Under the pieces are notes generated by a model, which worked only from the letters and a program-made list of their open reading frames with translations, was not told the origin of the DNA and made no database searches. From Flavivirga amylovorans (GTDB lineage Bacteria; Bacteroidota; Bacteroidia; Flavobacteriales; Flavobacteriaceae): DNA of 64,000 nucleotides. The stretch is taken from NCBI RefSeq assembly GCF_030540875.1, contig NZ_JAUOEM010000005.1, positions 1 through 64,000 on the forward strand, in the 5' to 3' direction. Position 1 is the first letter of the stretch. Each line of letters opens with the position of its first letter. The translations under genes were made by a program, and so were the position numbers. Shown in pieces: positions 39,145 to 48,256 of this stretch.

Positions 39145-40797
39145 TTGTTAACATCACTTTCAATAAAAAATTACGCTTTAATAGATACACTTCATGTTGA
39201 TTTTGATAGAGGTTTATCTATTATTACTGGAGAAACTGGTGCAGGTAAATCTATTCTTCTTGGAGGACTGTCATTAATTCTAGGGAAGCGTGCCGATTTA
39301 AACAGCTTAAAAGATACTACCCAAAAATGCATTATCGAAGCAGTTTTTGATATTTCCGATTATAAATTAAAATCGCTTTTTAAAGTCGAAGATCTAGACT
39401 ATGAGCCGCAAACTATTATCCGTAGAGAGATACTACCTTCTGGAAAGTCAAGAGCGTTTATAAACGATTCTCCAGTTAATTTAAGTAGTTTGCAACTGCT
39501 AGGTGAACGTTTAATAGATATTCATTCACAACATCAAACCCTAGAACTTACCAGTAATGAATTTCAGTTTCAAGTCATTGATGCGCTTGCTGGCCATGAT
39601 AATGCTTTGCAGAATTATAAAGAGACATTAAAATCCTATAAAGGTCTTCAAAAGGAATTAAAAGAGCTTTTAATTTTTCAAGCTGAAGCGATTAAAGAAC
39701 ATGATTATAATTCGTTTTTATTAAATGAATTAATAGAGGCAAATTTAGTTGATGGCGAATTAGAAACTTTAGAAGAAGAATATGAAACCCTTAATAACAT
39801 TGAAGGGATAAAAGAAAAATTAGATGAAGCCCATCATTTATTAAGTGAAGAAGAGGTAGGAACTTTATCTACATTAACAGCATTAAAGAATGCATTTCAA
39901 AAACTCGCTGGGTTTTCATCTAAGTATGAAGGTATATTTAATAGAATAAGTAGTAGTTTAATAGAAATGGATGATGTGTTTAGTGAAGTTAATACCTTGC
40001 AAGATACTTTAGAAGTAGATCCTGATAGATTACAGACAGTTGATTCAAAATTAAAAGTGCTGCATAATTTGATGCAAAAACATGTAGCTGGTGATATATC
40101 AGAATTAATTAAAATAAAAAATGAGCTTAAAGAAAAAGTATCGGTAACTGAAAACTTAGAAGATACCATTCAGAAAAAACAACTAGAAATTGATTCTAAA
40201 ACAGCTGAATTAAATACTATTTCTAAAAAAATTCATGAAAAGCGAATCGATGTTATTCCAAAATTAAAAAAACAATTAGAAAGTATTTTAATTGGTTTAG
40301 GAATGCCAAATGCTCAATTTAATATAGAAATAATTTACAGTGATGATTTTTTTGCAAATGGAAAAGATGAATTATCATTTCTGTTTTCGGCTAATAAAGG
40401 AGGGCATTTCAATGAACTTAAAAAAGCAGCTTCTGGAGGTGAATTGTCAAGAATTATGCTCGCTATAAAATCAGTGTTATCAAAATATATAAAATTGCCG
40501 ACCATTATGTTTGATGAAATAGATACAGGAGTTTCTGGAGAAATATCAAATAAAATGGGTGATATCATGTTGCAGATGAGTAAAACTATGCAAGTATTTT
40601 CTATCACACATTTACCACAAATTGCGGCAAAAGGACATTCGCATTATAAGGTTTATAAAGAAGATATAAATAATACAACTCGAACAAATCTTTTAAAACT
40701 AAACCATGATGAGCGAATTGTAGAAATAGCTCAAATGTTGGGAGGCGTAGAAATGTCTTCATCTGCTATTGCACATGCCAAAGAATTGCTGAATTAA
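39145..40797 (+). CDS. recN: DNA repair protein RecN
   Basis: 550 residues, SMC-like ATPase. N-terminal KNYALIDTLHVDF and Walker A GETGAGKSILLGGL (about 29-42), HSQHQTLEL (about 126-134), coiled coils (about 150-345), then the ABC signature AASGGELSRIMLAIK and Walker B IMFDEIDTGVSGE, and the SITHLPQIAAKGHSHYKVYK end. It acts early in double-strand-break repair. It begins with a TTG, since no ATG is available in the right place. It is the last gene of the bamD run. Confidence 0.96.
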   Translation: MLTSLSIKNYALIDTLHVDFDRGLSIITGETGAGKSILLGGLSLILGKRADLNSLKDTTQKCIIEAVFDISDYKLKSLFKVEDLDYEPQTIIRREILPSGKSRAFINDSPVNLSSLQLLGERLIDIHSQHQTLELTSNEFQFQVIDALAGHDNALQNYKETLKSYKGLQKELKELLIFQAEAIKEHDYNSFLLNELIEANLVDGELETLEEEYETLNNIEGIKEKLDEAHHLLSEEEVGTLSTLTALKNAFQKLAGFSSKYEGIFNRISSSLIEMDDVFSEVNTLQDTLEVDPDRLQTVDSKLKVLHNLMQKHVAGDISELIKIKNELKEKVSVTENLEDTIQKKQLEIDSKTAELNTISKKIHEKRIDVIPKLKKQLESILIGLGMPNAQFNIEIIYSDDFFANGKDELSFLFSANKGGHFNELKKAASGGELSRIMLAIKSVLSKYIKLPTIMFDEIDTGVSGEISNKMGDIMLQMSKTMQVFSITHLPQIAAKGHSHYKVYKEDINNTTRTNLLKLNHDERIVEIAQMLGGVEMSSSAIAHAKELLN

Positions 40798-40801
40798 TTA
40801 G

Positions 40802-40809
40802 TATCTTTG
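40802..40809 (+). promoter_or_regulatory. -7 element of fabI
   Basis: Reads tatctttg, an exact TAnnTTTG, just after the recN stop. The leader is about 45 nt. Confidence 0.55.
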
Positions 40810-40855
40810 TGCGCTGATTAAAAAAACGAACAACTAAACATATAAACCTAGAAGT

Positions 40856-41674
40856 ATGTCATATAATTTATTAAAAGGAAAAAGAGGGATCATTTTTGGA
40901 GCATTAGATTCTAATTCAATTGCTTGGAAAACTGCAGAACGTGTGCATGAAGAAGGAGGGACATTTGTGCTTACAAATGCACCAGTAGCGATGCGTATGG
41001 GGCAAATAAATGAATTAGCTAAAAAAACGGGTTCTCAAATTATTCCAGCAGATGCAACTTCTGAAGAAGATTTACAAAACTTGGTTGAAAAATCAATGGA
41101 AATTCTAGGAGGTAAAATAGATTTTGTATTACACTCAATAGGGATGTCTATTAATGTTAGAAAAGGAAAGCATTATACAGACCAGAATTATGCTTGGACA
41201 CAAAAAGGAACTGATGTTTCTGCAATGTCTTTCCATAAAGTCATGCAAACGCTATACAAAGCAGATGCTATGAATGAATGGGGAAGTATTGTTGCTTTAA
41301 CTTATATGGCTGCGCAACGTGTTTTTCCAGACTATAATGATATGGCTGATAATAAGGCCTATTTAGAAAGTATTGCTCGTAGTTTTGGATATTTCTTCGG
41401 ACGTGATAAAAAAGTACGTGTAAACACCATTTCTCAATCTCCTACACCAACAACTGCTGGAAATGGCGTAAAAGGTTTTGATGGATTTATCGCTTATGCA
41501 GATAAAATGTCACCATTAGGTAATGCAACAGCATTAGATTGTGCTAATTATACAGTGTCTTTATTCAGTGATTTAACCAAACTTGTAACACTTCAAAACT
41601 TATTTCATGATGGTGGGTTTTGCAATATGGGGGTTAGTACCGCTGTGATGGATGCTTTTATGAAGGAAGACTAA
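40856..41674 (+). CDS. fabI: enoyl-[acyl-carrier-protein] reductase (NADH), FabI
   Basis: 272 residues, SDR fold. The N-terminus GKRGIIFGALDSNSIAWKTA matches FabI's modified Gly motif; HSIGMSIN follows at about residue 97-104. The catalytic pair is Tyr in VALTYMAAQRVFPDYNDMADNKAYLES, with the YX6K spacing typical of FabI, and Lys in DNKA. It catalyses the last reduction in each fatty acid elongation cycle. Monocistronic, with its own promoter and a strong terminator. Confidence 0.96.
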   Translation: MSYNLLKGKRGIIFGALDSNSIAWKTAERVHEEGGTFVLTNAPVAMRMGQINELAKKTGSQIIPADATSEEDLQNLVEKSMEILGGKIDFVLHSIGMSINVRKGKHYTDQNYAWTQKGTDVSAMSFHKVMQTLYKADAMNEWGSIVALTYMAAQRVFPDYNDMADNKAYLESIARSFGYFFGRDKKVRVNTISQSPTPTTAGNGVKGFDGFIAYADKMSPLGNATALDCANYTVSLFSDLTKLVTLQNLFHDGGFCNMGVSTAVMDAFMKED

Positions 41675-41696
41675 AAATATTTTAAATATTGAAAAC

Positions 41697-41725
41697 GAGC
41701 CACCTTTAAAACGGTGGCTTTTTTG
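41697..41725 (+). terminator. fabI terminator
   Basis: A 7-bp G+C-rich stem agccacc/ggtggct (41698-41704 with 41713-41719) with an 8-nt loop and T6. The T run abuts the promoter of the next gene. Confidence 0.88.
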
Positions 41726-41726
41726 T

Positions 41727-41734
41727 TACATTTG
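41727..41734 (+). promoter_or_regulatory. -7 element of the GT2-ybbR-coaE operon
   Basis: Reads tacatttg, an exact TAnnTTTG, with only 4 nt to the ATG at 41739, so the transcript is predicted to be leaderless. It begins within 8 nt of the fabI terminator's T run. Confidence 0.5.
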
Positions 41735-41738
41735 TTTT

Positions 41739-42746
41739 ATGCAATTACAGTTTTCTTTTATAATTCCTGTTTACAATCGTCCTGACGAAATAGAAGAGCT
41801 TTTACTGAGTTTTGAAAGCCTAGAAGGACATACTCCTTTTGAAATTGTTATCGTAGAAGACGGCTCAACAATATCGTCTAAAGAGGTCGTTGATATTTAT
41901 AAGGATAAGCTGGATATATCTTACTTTTTTAAAGAAAATTCTGGACCAGGAGATTCTAGGAATTTTGGTATGCAAAACTCAAAAGGAAACTATTTTATCA
42001 TTTTAGATTCTGATTGCATTTTACCAAAAAATTATTTAGCAGAAGTTGAAAAAAGTTTAAAAGAGAATTATGTTGATTGTTATGGAGGTCCTGACGCAGC
42101 ACATAGTTCATTTACAAACCTTCAAAAAGCTATTAATTTTTCAATGACATCGTTTATTACTACCGGTGGTATAAGAGGAAATAAAAAAAGTGTAGATACA
42201 TTTCAACCAAGAAGTTTTAATATGGGACTTTCAAAAGAAGCCTTTATAGCATCAAAAGGTTTTGGAAGAATACACCCTGGAGAAGACCCTGATTTATCTA
42301 TTAGACTTTGGAATTTAGGTTTTAAAACCAAGTTAATCCCGGAAGCTTTTGTATACCATAAACGTCGCATTTCATGGAGTAAATTTTATATGCAAGTACA
42401 TAAATTTGGGTTGGTGCGCCCAATTTTAAATATATGGCATCCATCAACAAAAAAAATCACCTATTGGTTTCCTACTATATTTTGTGTAGGCTTTCTAATA
42501 TCATTACTACTTGCTTTTTTTAATTTTAAGTGGGGCTTAGTAGCCTATATGTCGTATTTTGTAATAACATTGATATTAGCTTTAATAACGACAAAAAGTA
42601 TAAGCGTTTCTATACTTTCTATAGTAGCTGTTATTATTCAGTTTTTTGGATATGGTTATGGGTTTTTTAAGTCGACGATTGCAGTTTCTATACTTAATAA
42701 AAATCCAGAAACTTATTTCCCAAAATTATTTTTTAAATCGAAATGA
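41739..42746 (+). CDS. glycosyltransferase family 2, membrane-anchored
   Basis: 335 residues. The GT-A domain starts FSFIIPVYNRPDEIEELLLS, with NSGPGDSRNFGMQNSKG and the metal-binding DSDC (in FIILDSDCILP, about residue 88-90). GEDPDLSIRLWNLGFKTKLI is the acceptor-side motif. Two or three transmembrane helices near the C-terminus (about 248-310) hold it in the inner membrane. Substrate unknown. It overlaps the YbbR-like gene by 4 nt. Confidence 0.9.
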   Translation: MQLQFSFIIPVYNRPDEIEELLLSFESLEGHTPFEIVIVEDGSTISSKEVVDIYKDKLDISYFFKENSGPGDSRNFGMQNSKGNYFIILDSDCILPKNYLAEVEKSLKENYVDCYGGPDAAHSSFTNLQKAINFSMTSFITTGGIRGNKKSVDTFQPRSFNMGLSKEAFIASKGFGRIHPGEDPDLSIRLWNLGFKTKLIPEAFVYHKRRISWSKFYMQVHKFGLVRPILNIWHPSTKKITYWFPTIFCVGFLISLLLAFFNFKWGLVAYMSYFVITLILALITTKSISVSILSIVAVIIQFFGYGYGFFKSTIAVSILNKNPETYFPKLFFKSK

Positions 42747-43702
42747 TAAAAAAATTAAAATCAGAAATACTAGCTTCAATAAAAAATAAAAGAATCAATG
42801 TGTTTCTTTTATTTTTATTGTTTGCCTTTATTATTTTAATATTTACTAAGCTATCAAAAGAATATACAAACACCATTGCTTTCGGTATTGAAAAGTCTAA
42901 TATACCTGAAGAAAATGTGATTTTAAATGATTCTGTAGTATTAAACATTACTTTAAAAACCCATGGGTTTAAGTGGCTTAAATATTATATGTCTAAACCA
43001 AAAGTAAAGATAGACTTCAGTAAGGATGTCGATAAAAAAGAGGGGGTCTTTTTGTGGAATAAATCTAAATCATATTTAGATAATACTCAATTCGATGAGC
43101 AAGTAGAACTGCTTAATATTTCTCCAAAAGAAATAGCTTTTAGATATGATGTTAACTTGGTCAAGAAAGTACCAATAAAAATAAATGCAACTGTTAATTT
43201 TCATCCGGGCTATGATGTAGCAGATAAATTAATTTCAGATCCTGACTCTATAGAAATTATTGGGCCTAATGTGTTAGTGTCTAAGATTAACCGCTTAGAA
43301 ACAGAAGACATTATTTTTAATGATGTAAAATCAAATTTATTAGAAACGACGAGTCTTAAGTTACCTGAAAACACGTCCGATTTAAAGTTTTCTGCGAATA
43401 GTGTTATCATAAAAGCTGATGTAGAAAAGTTTACTGAGGGAACATTAAAAATACCAGTAAATATTATTAACGTTCCAAAAGGAATGAGGTTAAAATATTT
43501 TCCAAAAGAAGTCAACGTCTCATATTATATTAGCTTGAGTAATTTTAATTCAATAACTAATAAAGATTTTAAAGTTATTTGTGATTATACAAAGGTTATT
43601 GGCAATCAGTCTCTTTTAGTGCCGGAAATAGTAAAATCCCCAAAAACAGCTAAGAATATTAGAATCAATCAACAACGCATAGAATTTATAATTATAAAAT
43701 GA
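42743..43702 (+). CDS. YbbR-like domain protein (CdaR-like)
   Basis: 319 residues: one N-terminal transmembrane helix (about 18-36, RINVFLLFLLFAFIILIF), then YbbR-type extracytoplasmic beta repeats (for example VPIKINATVNFHPGYDVAD and PDSIEIIGPNVLVSKI). In Firmicutes, YbbR/CdaR regulates a diadenylate cyclase; no cyclase is encoded here. In Bacteroidota the gene is typically linked to coaE, as here, with 4-nt overlaps on both sides. Confidence 0.82.
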   Translation: MIKKLKSEILASIKNKRINVFLLFLLFAFIILIFTKLSKEYTNTIAFGIEKSNIPEENVILNDSVVLNITLKTHGFKWLKYYMSKPKVKIDFSKDVDKKEGVFLWNKSKSYLDNTQFDEQVELLNISPKEIAFRYDVNLVKKVPIKINATVNFHPGYDVADKLISDPDSIEIIGPNVLVSKINRLETEDIIFNDVKSNLLETTSLKLPENTSDLKFSANSVIIKADVEKFTEGTLKIPVNIINVPKGMRLKYFPKEVNVSYYISLSNFNSITNKDFKVICDYTKVIGNQSLLVPEIVKSPKTAKNIRINQQRIEFIIIK

Positions 43703-44283
43703 TTATTGTAGGACTTACAGGAGGTATAGGTAGCGGAAAAACAACTGTAGCTAAAGAATTTGAAGCCTTAGGTGTACCTGTTTATATAGCTGATGCCGAA
43801 GCTAAAAACCTTATGAATAAGTCCAAGATTATTAAAAGAAAACTGATTCAATTATTTGGAGATAACGCTTATATTAATAACAAGTTAAATAAACAATTTA
43901 TCGCAGATATTATCTTTAATAATAAAGACTATTTGCAAAAAATGAATACTATTATTCATCCTAGAGTTGCTAAACATTTTGAAAAATGGATGTTAAAACA
44001 AGACGCTTCTTATGTTATAAAAGAAGTAGCAATTCTATTTGAAAATGGCGGGCATAAAGCATGCGATTATATTATTACTGTTACTGCCCCAAAAGACTTG
44101 CGTATAAAACGTCTTTTAATACGTGATAATACAACGAAAGATAAGATTGAAGCCATTATGAATAACCAGTGGACAGATGAAGAAAAAATAAAATATTCGC
44201 AATATATTATTGAGAATTCTGACCTTGAAATAGCTAAGAATCAAGTTGTTGATATTCATAATGACATTCTTAAAAGAATTTAA
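43699..44283 (+). CDS. coaE: dephospho-CoA kinase
   Basis: 194 residues. P-loop GLTGGIGSGKTTVAKEF (about 5-21), VYIADAEAKNLM, INTIIHPRVAKHF-type sequence (NTIIHPRVAKHFEKWM) and the lid KRLLIRDNTTKDKIEAIMNNQW. It performs the last step of coenzyme A synthesis. Third gene of the GT2-ybbR-coaE operon, overlapping its upstream neighbour by 4 nt. Confidence 0.96.
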   Translation: MIIVGLTGGIGSGKTTVAKEFEALGVPVYIADAEAKNLMNKSKIIKRKLIQLFGDNAYINNKLNKQFIADIIFNNKDYLQKMNTIIHPRVAKHFEKWMLKQDASYVIKEVAILFENGGHKACDYIITVTAPKDLRIKRLLIRDNTTKDKIEAIMNNQWTDEEKIKYSQYIIENSDLEIAKNQVVDIHNDILKRI

Positions 44284-44351
44284 AAAACACGTGATTTTAA
44301 CGTTTTTGTTAATGTAAGGTTAAAAGCGAAGCGTTATAAATGTTAAAATGC

Positions 44352-44359
44352 TAATTTTG
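44352..44359 (+). promoter_or_regulatory. -7 element at the histidine kinase start
   Basis: Reads taattttg, an exact TAnnTTTG, but it ends only 1 nt before the annotated ATG. If it is active, the transcript would start at or inside the annotated start and a GTG at 44364 might be used. Confidence 0.35.
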
Positions 44360-44360
44360 A

Positions 44361-45941
44361 ATGGTGAGCAAAAGAATATTCATCCTATTAACTATACTAA
44401 TGAGTTTATCGCTTATTGGTATTATTTCTATTCAAGCTTATTATATAAATGATTCTGTAGAAAACGAGAAAGAAAGATTCAAGTTTATTGTTTTAGGAGC
44501 CCTAAGTAACGTTTCTAATACTATTGAAGATAATGAGTCGGAAAAATATTTTTCAAAATACTTAAGCTTAGACAAGGATAAAAAAGTAGATGAAGAAGCT
44601 GTTTCTCAGCTGTTAATTTATCAAAAGAATAACAGTACCAAAGAAATGCTCATTTATAGTAGTAATATTTTTGAAGAAAATTATAAATTATCTTCATCGC
44701 TCCTTGACATTGGTTTGGATATAGATAGTATTGGACTTAAGAATATAATAAGTAATTCAAGTGCTGAGATTTATAGTAATTTTGATTTGTCTGAAAAAGA
44801 CATTTTACAAAGTCCCATTTCAAAAATTATTAGAAGTGGGAGCATGGATGATGCTCAGAGGTTAAGCTTTGAAAAGAGTTTTAAAGAGATTTCTAAAAGA
44901 ACACCCGTTCATAAAAGAGTTTCTGAGGAAGAAATCCGAAAGTTATTATCTGAAAAGCTTCTAAAAAATGATGTAGATATAGACTTTGAATTTGCAATTT
45001 ACGACAATGATTTAGCAACAAAGGTTCGCAGTGATGGTTTTGAATATGATATAGAATCTACTTATAGTATACCTATTTTTTACGACGAGAATAACCAAAG
45101 CCTTTATAAGCTTTTGGTCAATTTCCCTGATGATAGAAAGTTTATTTTATCATCAATTTTAGGAATGATATTACTGTCGATAGTTTTTACTTCTATTATA
45201 ATAATAGCGTATTCAAGTGCGTTGTATCAACTTTTGAAACAACGAAAAATATCTGAAATAAAAACAGATTTTATTAATAATATGACCCATGAGTTTAAAA
45301 CACCTATTGCCACTATAAATTTAGCATTAGATGCCATTAAAAACCCAAAAGTTATAAACGATAAAGATAGAGTTGTACGATATCTTACCATGATAAAGGA
45401 AGAAAATAAACGTATGCATGCTCAAGTTGAAAATGTACTAAGGATATCTAAATTAGAGAAAAACGAACTTAATATTAGTAAAGATAGGGTGGATTTACAT
45501 AATTTAGCTGATGATGCTATTACTCATGTAAAACTATTAGTAGAAGATAGACAAGGCTATATAAAAACATTTTTTAAAGCAGATAAATCTTCGATTTTAG
45601 CTAATGAAACTCATTTTACCAATGTGATTGTAAACATTCTGGATAATGCTATTAAATATTCTCCAGATGCACCAAAAATTGAAGTATCTACAGAAAATAT
45701 AGGTACAAATATTTTATTAAAAGTAAAAGATTATGGTAGTGGTATGAGTAAAACTGCTGCTAAAAGAGTGTTTGAAAAATTTTATAGAGAACACACAGGA
45801 AATATTCATAACGTAAAAGGTCACGGTTTAGGTTTAGCCTATGTTAAACGTATTGTAGAAGATCATCAAGGTTATGTTTCTGTAGAAAGTGAAAAAGAAA
45901 AAGGAAGCACATTTACGATAAAGCTTCCACTAATATCATAA
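44361..45941 (+). CDS. sensor histidine kinase
   Basis: 526 residues. Transmembrane helices at about 6-27 and 263-287 flank a periplasmic sensor of about 235 residues with no recognised domain. There is no HAMP domain. The HisKA box FINNMTHEFKTPIATI has phospho-acceptor His310, followed by the ATPase N box NVIVNILDNAIKYSPD, G1 KDYGSGM, and G2 KGHGLGLAYVK. The response regulator gene is 3 nt downstream, so it is a classic pair. The closest named type is the RprX-like group of Bacteroidota. The signal is unknown. Confidence 0.93.
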   Translation: MVSKRIFILLTILMSLSLIGIISIQAYYINDSVENEKERFKFIVLGALSNVSNTIEDNESEKYFSKYLSLDKDKKVDEEAVSQLLIYQKNNSTKEMLIYSSNIFEENYKLSSSLLDIGLDIDSIGLKNIISNSSAEIYSNFDLSEKDILQSPISKIIRSGSMDDAQRLSFEKSFKEISKRTPVHKRVSEEEIRKLLSEKLLKNDVDIDFEFAIYDNDLATKVRSDGFEYDIESTYSIPIFYDENNQSLYKLLVNFPDDRKFILSSILGMILLSIVFTSIIIIAYSSALYQLLKQRKISEIKTDFINNMTHEFKTPIATINLALDAIKNPKVINDKDRVVRYLTMIKEENKRMHAQVENVLRISKLEKNELNISKDRVDLHNLADDAITHVKLLVEDRQGYIKTFFKADKSSILANETHFTNVIVNILDNAIKYSPDAPKIEVSTENIGTNILLKVKDYGSGMSKTAAKRVFEKFYREHTGNIHNVKGHGLGLAYVKRIVEDHQGYVSVESEKEKGSTFTIKLPLIS

Positions 45942-45944
45942 ATT

Positions 45945-46649
45945 ATGGAAGATCAAAAGAAGAGAATTTTATTAGTAGAAGACGACCCTAATTTCGGAAC
46001 CGTTCTTAAAGATTATTTAATGATGAATGATTATGAGGTGACTCATGCTAAAAATGGAATGGAAGGATTCGAAAAATTCAAAAAAGATGATTTCGATTTA
46101 TGTATTTTAGATGTTATGATGCCTTATAAAGATGGCTTTACATTAGCTAAAGAAATAAGAGAAAAAAATACAGATGTTCCAATTATTTTCTTGACAGCAA
46201 AAACGATGAAAGAAGATGTTTTAAGAGGTTATAAAGTAGGAGCAGACGATTATCTAAATAAGCCTTTTGATAGTGAAGTGCTATTAATGAAAATTAAAGC
46301 AATAATACAACGCAAGGCAACCGAAACTATTTCTGATAGCAAACAATTTGAATTTAAAATTGGAGGGTTCGATTTAAATTCTAAATTACGTTTCTTACGC
46401 TTTAATGGGGGTGAACCTGTAAAGTTATCGCCTAAAGAAAATGAATTACTACGCTTGTTGGCTTTACATGAAAACGATTTAATGCCACGTGAATTGGCTC
46501 TTACTAAAATATGGCGTGATGATAATTATTTTACATCTCGTAGTATGGATGTTTACATAGCCAAGCTACGTAAGTATTTAAAACTTGATGAAAAAGTAGA
46601 AATACTAAATATACATGGAGAAGGCTTTAGATTAGTAATAAATACTTAG
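45945..46649 (+). CDS. OmpR/PhoB-family response regulator
   Basis: 234 residues. The receiver domain has acidic-pocket residues LLVEDD, phospho-acceptor Asp56 (LCILDVMMPYKDG), the Thr of FLTAKT and Lys of LNKPFD. The C-terminal winged helix includes KLSPKENELLRLLALHENDL and SRSMDVYIAKLRKYL. It is an RprY-like transcription factor paired with the kinase 3 nt upstream. A terminator follows. Confidence 0.95.
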   Translation: MEDQKKRILLVEDDPNFGTVLKDYLMMNDYEVTHAKNGMEGFEKFKKDDFDLCILDVMMPYKDGFTLAKEIREKNTDVPIIFLTAKTMKEDVLRGYKVGADDYLNKPFDSEVLLMKIKAIIQRKATETISDSKQFEFKIGGFDLNSKLRFLRFNGGEPVKLSPKENELLRLLALHENDLMPRELALTKIWRDDNYFTSRSMDVYIAKLRKYLKLDEKVEILNIHGEGFRLVINT

Positions 46650-46675
46650 AAAAATACTCTTTGATCATATAATTC

Positions 46676-46701
46676 AATCCAGCTTTTAGCTGGATTTTTT
46701 G
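46676..46701 (+). terminator. terminator of the two-component operon
   Basis: A 9-bp perfect stem (aatccagct/agctggatt, 46676-46684 with 46688-46696), a 3-nt loop and a T run. It ends 2 nt before the stop codon of the convergent gene. Confidence 0.88.
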
Positions 46702-46702
46702 T

Positions 46703-47227
46703 TTAATATTTCTCGAAGTCATCTACAGCGAAGGTGTTTTGATACAAGGTTTCAGTTTCATTAATTGATTCATTCTCTGAAGAATCATAATCAATTAATA
46801 TTTTCCAAAGACCATTCTCCTTCCTTAAGATAACATGAAATTTACCATAATATATTTTTTGATTTTCTGTCCTTGGGTTCATAGTAAATTTATAGACACC
46901 TCGTTCTGAGGCCATACCATCTTTACAGATTCGTTCTGAAAATCTAAAAGAAATAGTTTGGCTTAAAACAGGATTGCTCCAACGACTCTTATAACCTTCT
47001 AGGTATGCTTCTTTATTTCTAATAGATTTGTAATCTCCTCCATTAACTCGAATTAAGTCTTTGCTATGCAAGCTTTCGAATAATTCATAATTTAAGGTTT
47101 CGAAAGATTTGGAGAAATTATTCCAAATTTGAGAATTAATTTCTTTTAAATCATTAATGTTTTGTGAAGTAGCCATATTACTGCATAGGAGTAACAGGCT
47201 AATAATATAAGTTGATAATCGGTTCAT
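46703..47227 (-). CDS. exported NTF2-like/DUF4440-type protein
   Basis: 174 residues: a signal peptide (1-21, LLLLCSNMATSQ) and a compact alpha+beta domain of the SnoaL/NTF2 type, with FETLNYELFESLHSKDLIRVNGGDYKSI, YKFTMNP and GKFHVILRKENGLWKILIDYD. Such domains occur in unrelated enzymes and binding proteins; the ligand is unknown. It is convergent with the response regulator and 37 nt upstream of nothing shared, so it is probably separately transcribed from the esterase gene's direction start at 47917. Confidence 0.72.
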   Translation of the reverse strand: MNRLSTYIISLLLLCSNMATSQNINDLKEINSQIWNNFSKSFETLNYELFESLHSKDLIRVNGGDYKSIRNKEAYLEGYKSRWSNPVLSQTISFRFSERICKDGMASERGVYKFTMNPRTENQKIYYGKFHVILRKENGLWKILIDYDSSENESINETETLYQNTFAVDDFEKY

Positions 47228-47263
47228 TTTAGTCTTTTTGAGAGCTAAAAGGTACGAAAAATA

Positions 47264-47917
47264 TTATATATTATTAATGAGCCAATTTTTAAACTCATGA
47301 AAATTCTGAGGAGCAACACCATGGCCTACAGGAAATTCAGAGTATTGATGCTTTATATTAAGGCTATTTAAAAAAGGAGCGGTTTGTCGTGCCCAATCAA
47401 CAGGAATCACTTGATCGACACTTCCATGAGAACAATAAAAACTCAAATGCGAGTAATCTTTAGCGGAATCTTGCGGTATAATTTCTTTATAAACATAACC
47501 ACTTAAAGCTATGATGTTTTTAACTTTTTCAGGATAGGTTAAAGCAACAGCATAACTTAAAATACTTCCTTGGCTAAACCCTAAAAGTGATACATTGTCT
47601 TTATTAACAGGATACGCTTCTATGGCTTCATCAATAAATCTGGAAATTAAATCGCGAGACTGTACAGCTTGCTCTTTATCATTCCACTTGCCTTTACCAG
47701 CATCAAAGTTAATAGCATACCAAGCATTGCCATATGGTTGCATTGGGTATGGTGCTTTTACTGAAATAATAAAAAGGTCTTCAGGTAATTCACTGGCAAA
47801 CGAAAATAAATCGTTTTCATCACTACCGTAACCATGCATCATGATTAATAATGGCGCATTTTCGGTTAATGAAGATTTGCGTATTATATGATGTAATGAA
47901 AGTGTATTGTTAGTCAT
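47264..47917 (-). CDS. alpha/beta hydrolase, phospholipase/carboxylesterase family
   Basis: 217 residues of the Abhydrolase_2 group. The oxyanion region is PLLIMMHGYGSDENDLFSFA, the nucleophile Ser lies in LLGFSQGSILSYA (about residue 119), the acid Asp in SHGSVDQVIPVDWA and the His in FPVGHGVAP. No signal peptide, so it is cytoplasmic. The preferred ester is unknown. The small membrane protein gene ends on the base before its start codon, so coupling is likely. Confidence 0.92.
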   Translation of the reverse strand: MTNNTLSLHHIIRKSSLTENAPLLIMMHGYGSDENDLFSFASELPEDLFIISVKAPYPMQPYGNAWYAINFDAGKGKWNDKEQAVQSRDLISRFIDEAIEAYPVNKDNVSLLGFSQGSILSYAVALTYPEKVKNIIALSGYVYKEIIPQDSAKDYSHLSFYCSHGSVDQVIPVDWARQTAPFLNSLNIKHQYSEFPVGHGVAPQNFHEFKNWLINNI

Positions 47918-48250
47918 TTATTTACCAAGATTTGTAAACAATTTTTGATATAAGGCTCCAAGAAGTGGAACCATTTGTGCTTTTTTTCCAACGGCATTTA
48001 TAAAGCCATAAATAAAAAGCACTGAAAAAAACAGATAAAAACCTAAAGAGATTGTCCAACTATCAAAGATTCCAATAATATATCCAAGAGCGAAAAATGT
48101 AAGCCATAAACCAAGCGCCTGTCTTATATGAAAACTAGCAAACTCACTTTTGTTTTCATTGTTTAAGTAGAAGGCAATAATGGTTCCAAATATTGTTAAA
48201 TAACTTATTATAGCATTTGTCTTTCCTTTTTCAATGTCTTGCTCTGTCAT
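47918..48250 (-). CDS. small multi-spanning membrane protein, DUF4870/Tic20-like
   Basis: 110 residues with three predicted helices (about 13-27, 48-65 and 70-90). It contains KTNAIISYLTIFGTIIAFYLN and SEFASFHIRQALGLWLTFFAL, where the F-x-x-H-x-x-Q-A pattern is the hallmark of DUF4870/Tic20-like proteins. Function unknown. It lies between the dihydroorotase-like gene (6-nt gap) and the esterase gene. Confidence 0.78.
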   Translation of the reverse strand: MTEQDIEKGKTNAIISYLTIFGTIIAFYLNNENKSEFASFHIRQALGLWLTFFALGYIIGIFDSWTISLGFYLFFSVLFIYGFINAVGKKAQMVPLLGALYQKLFTNLGK

Positions 48251-48256
48251 TATTGT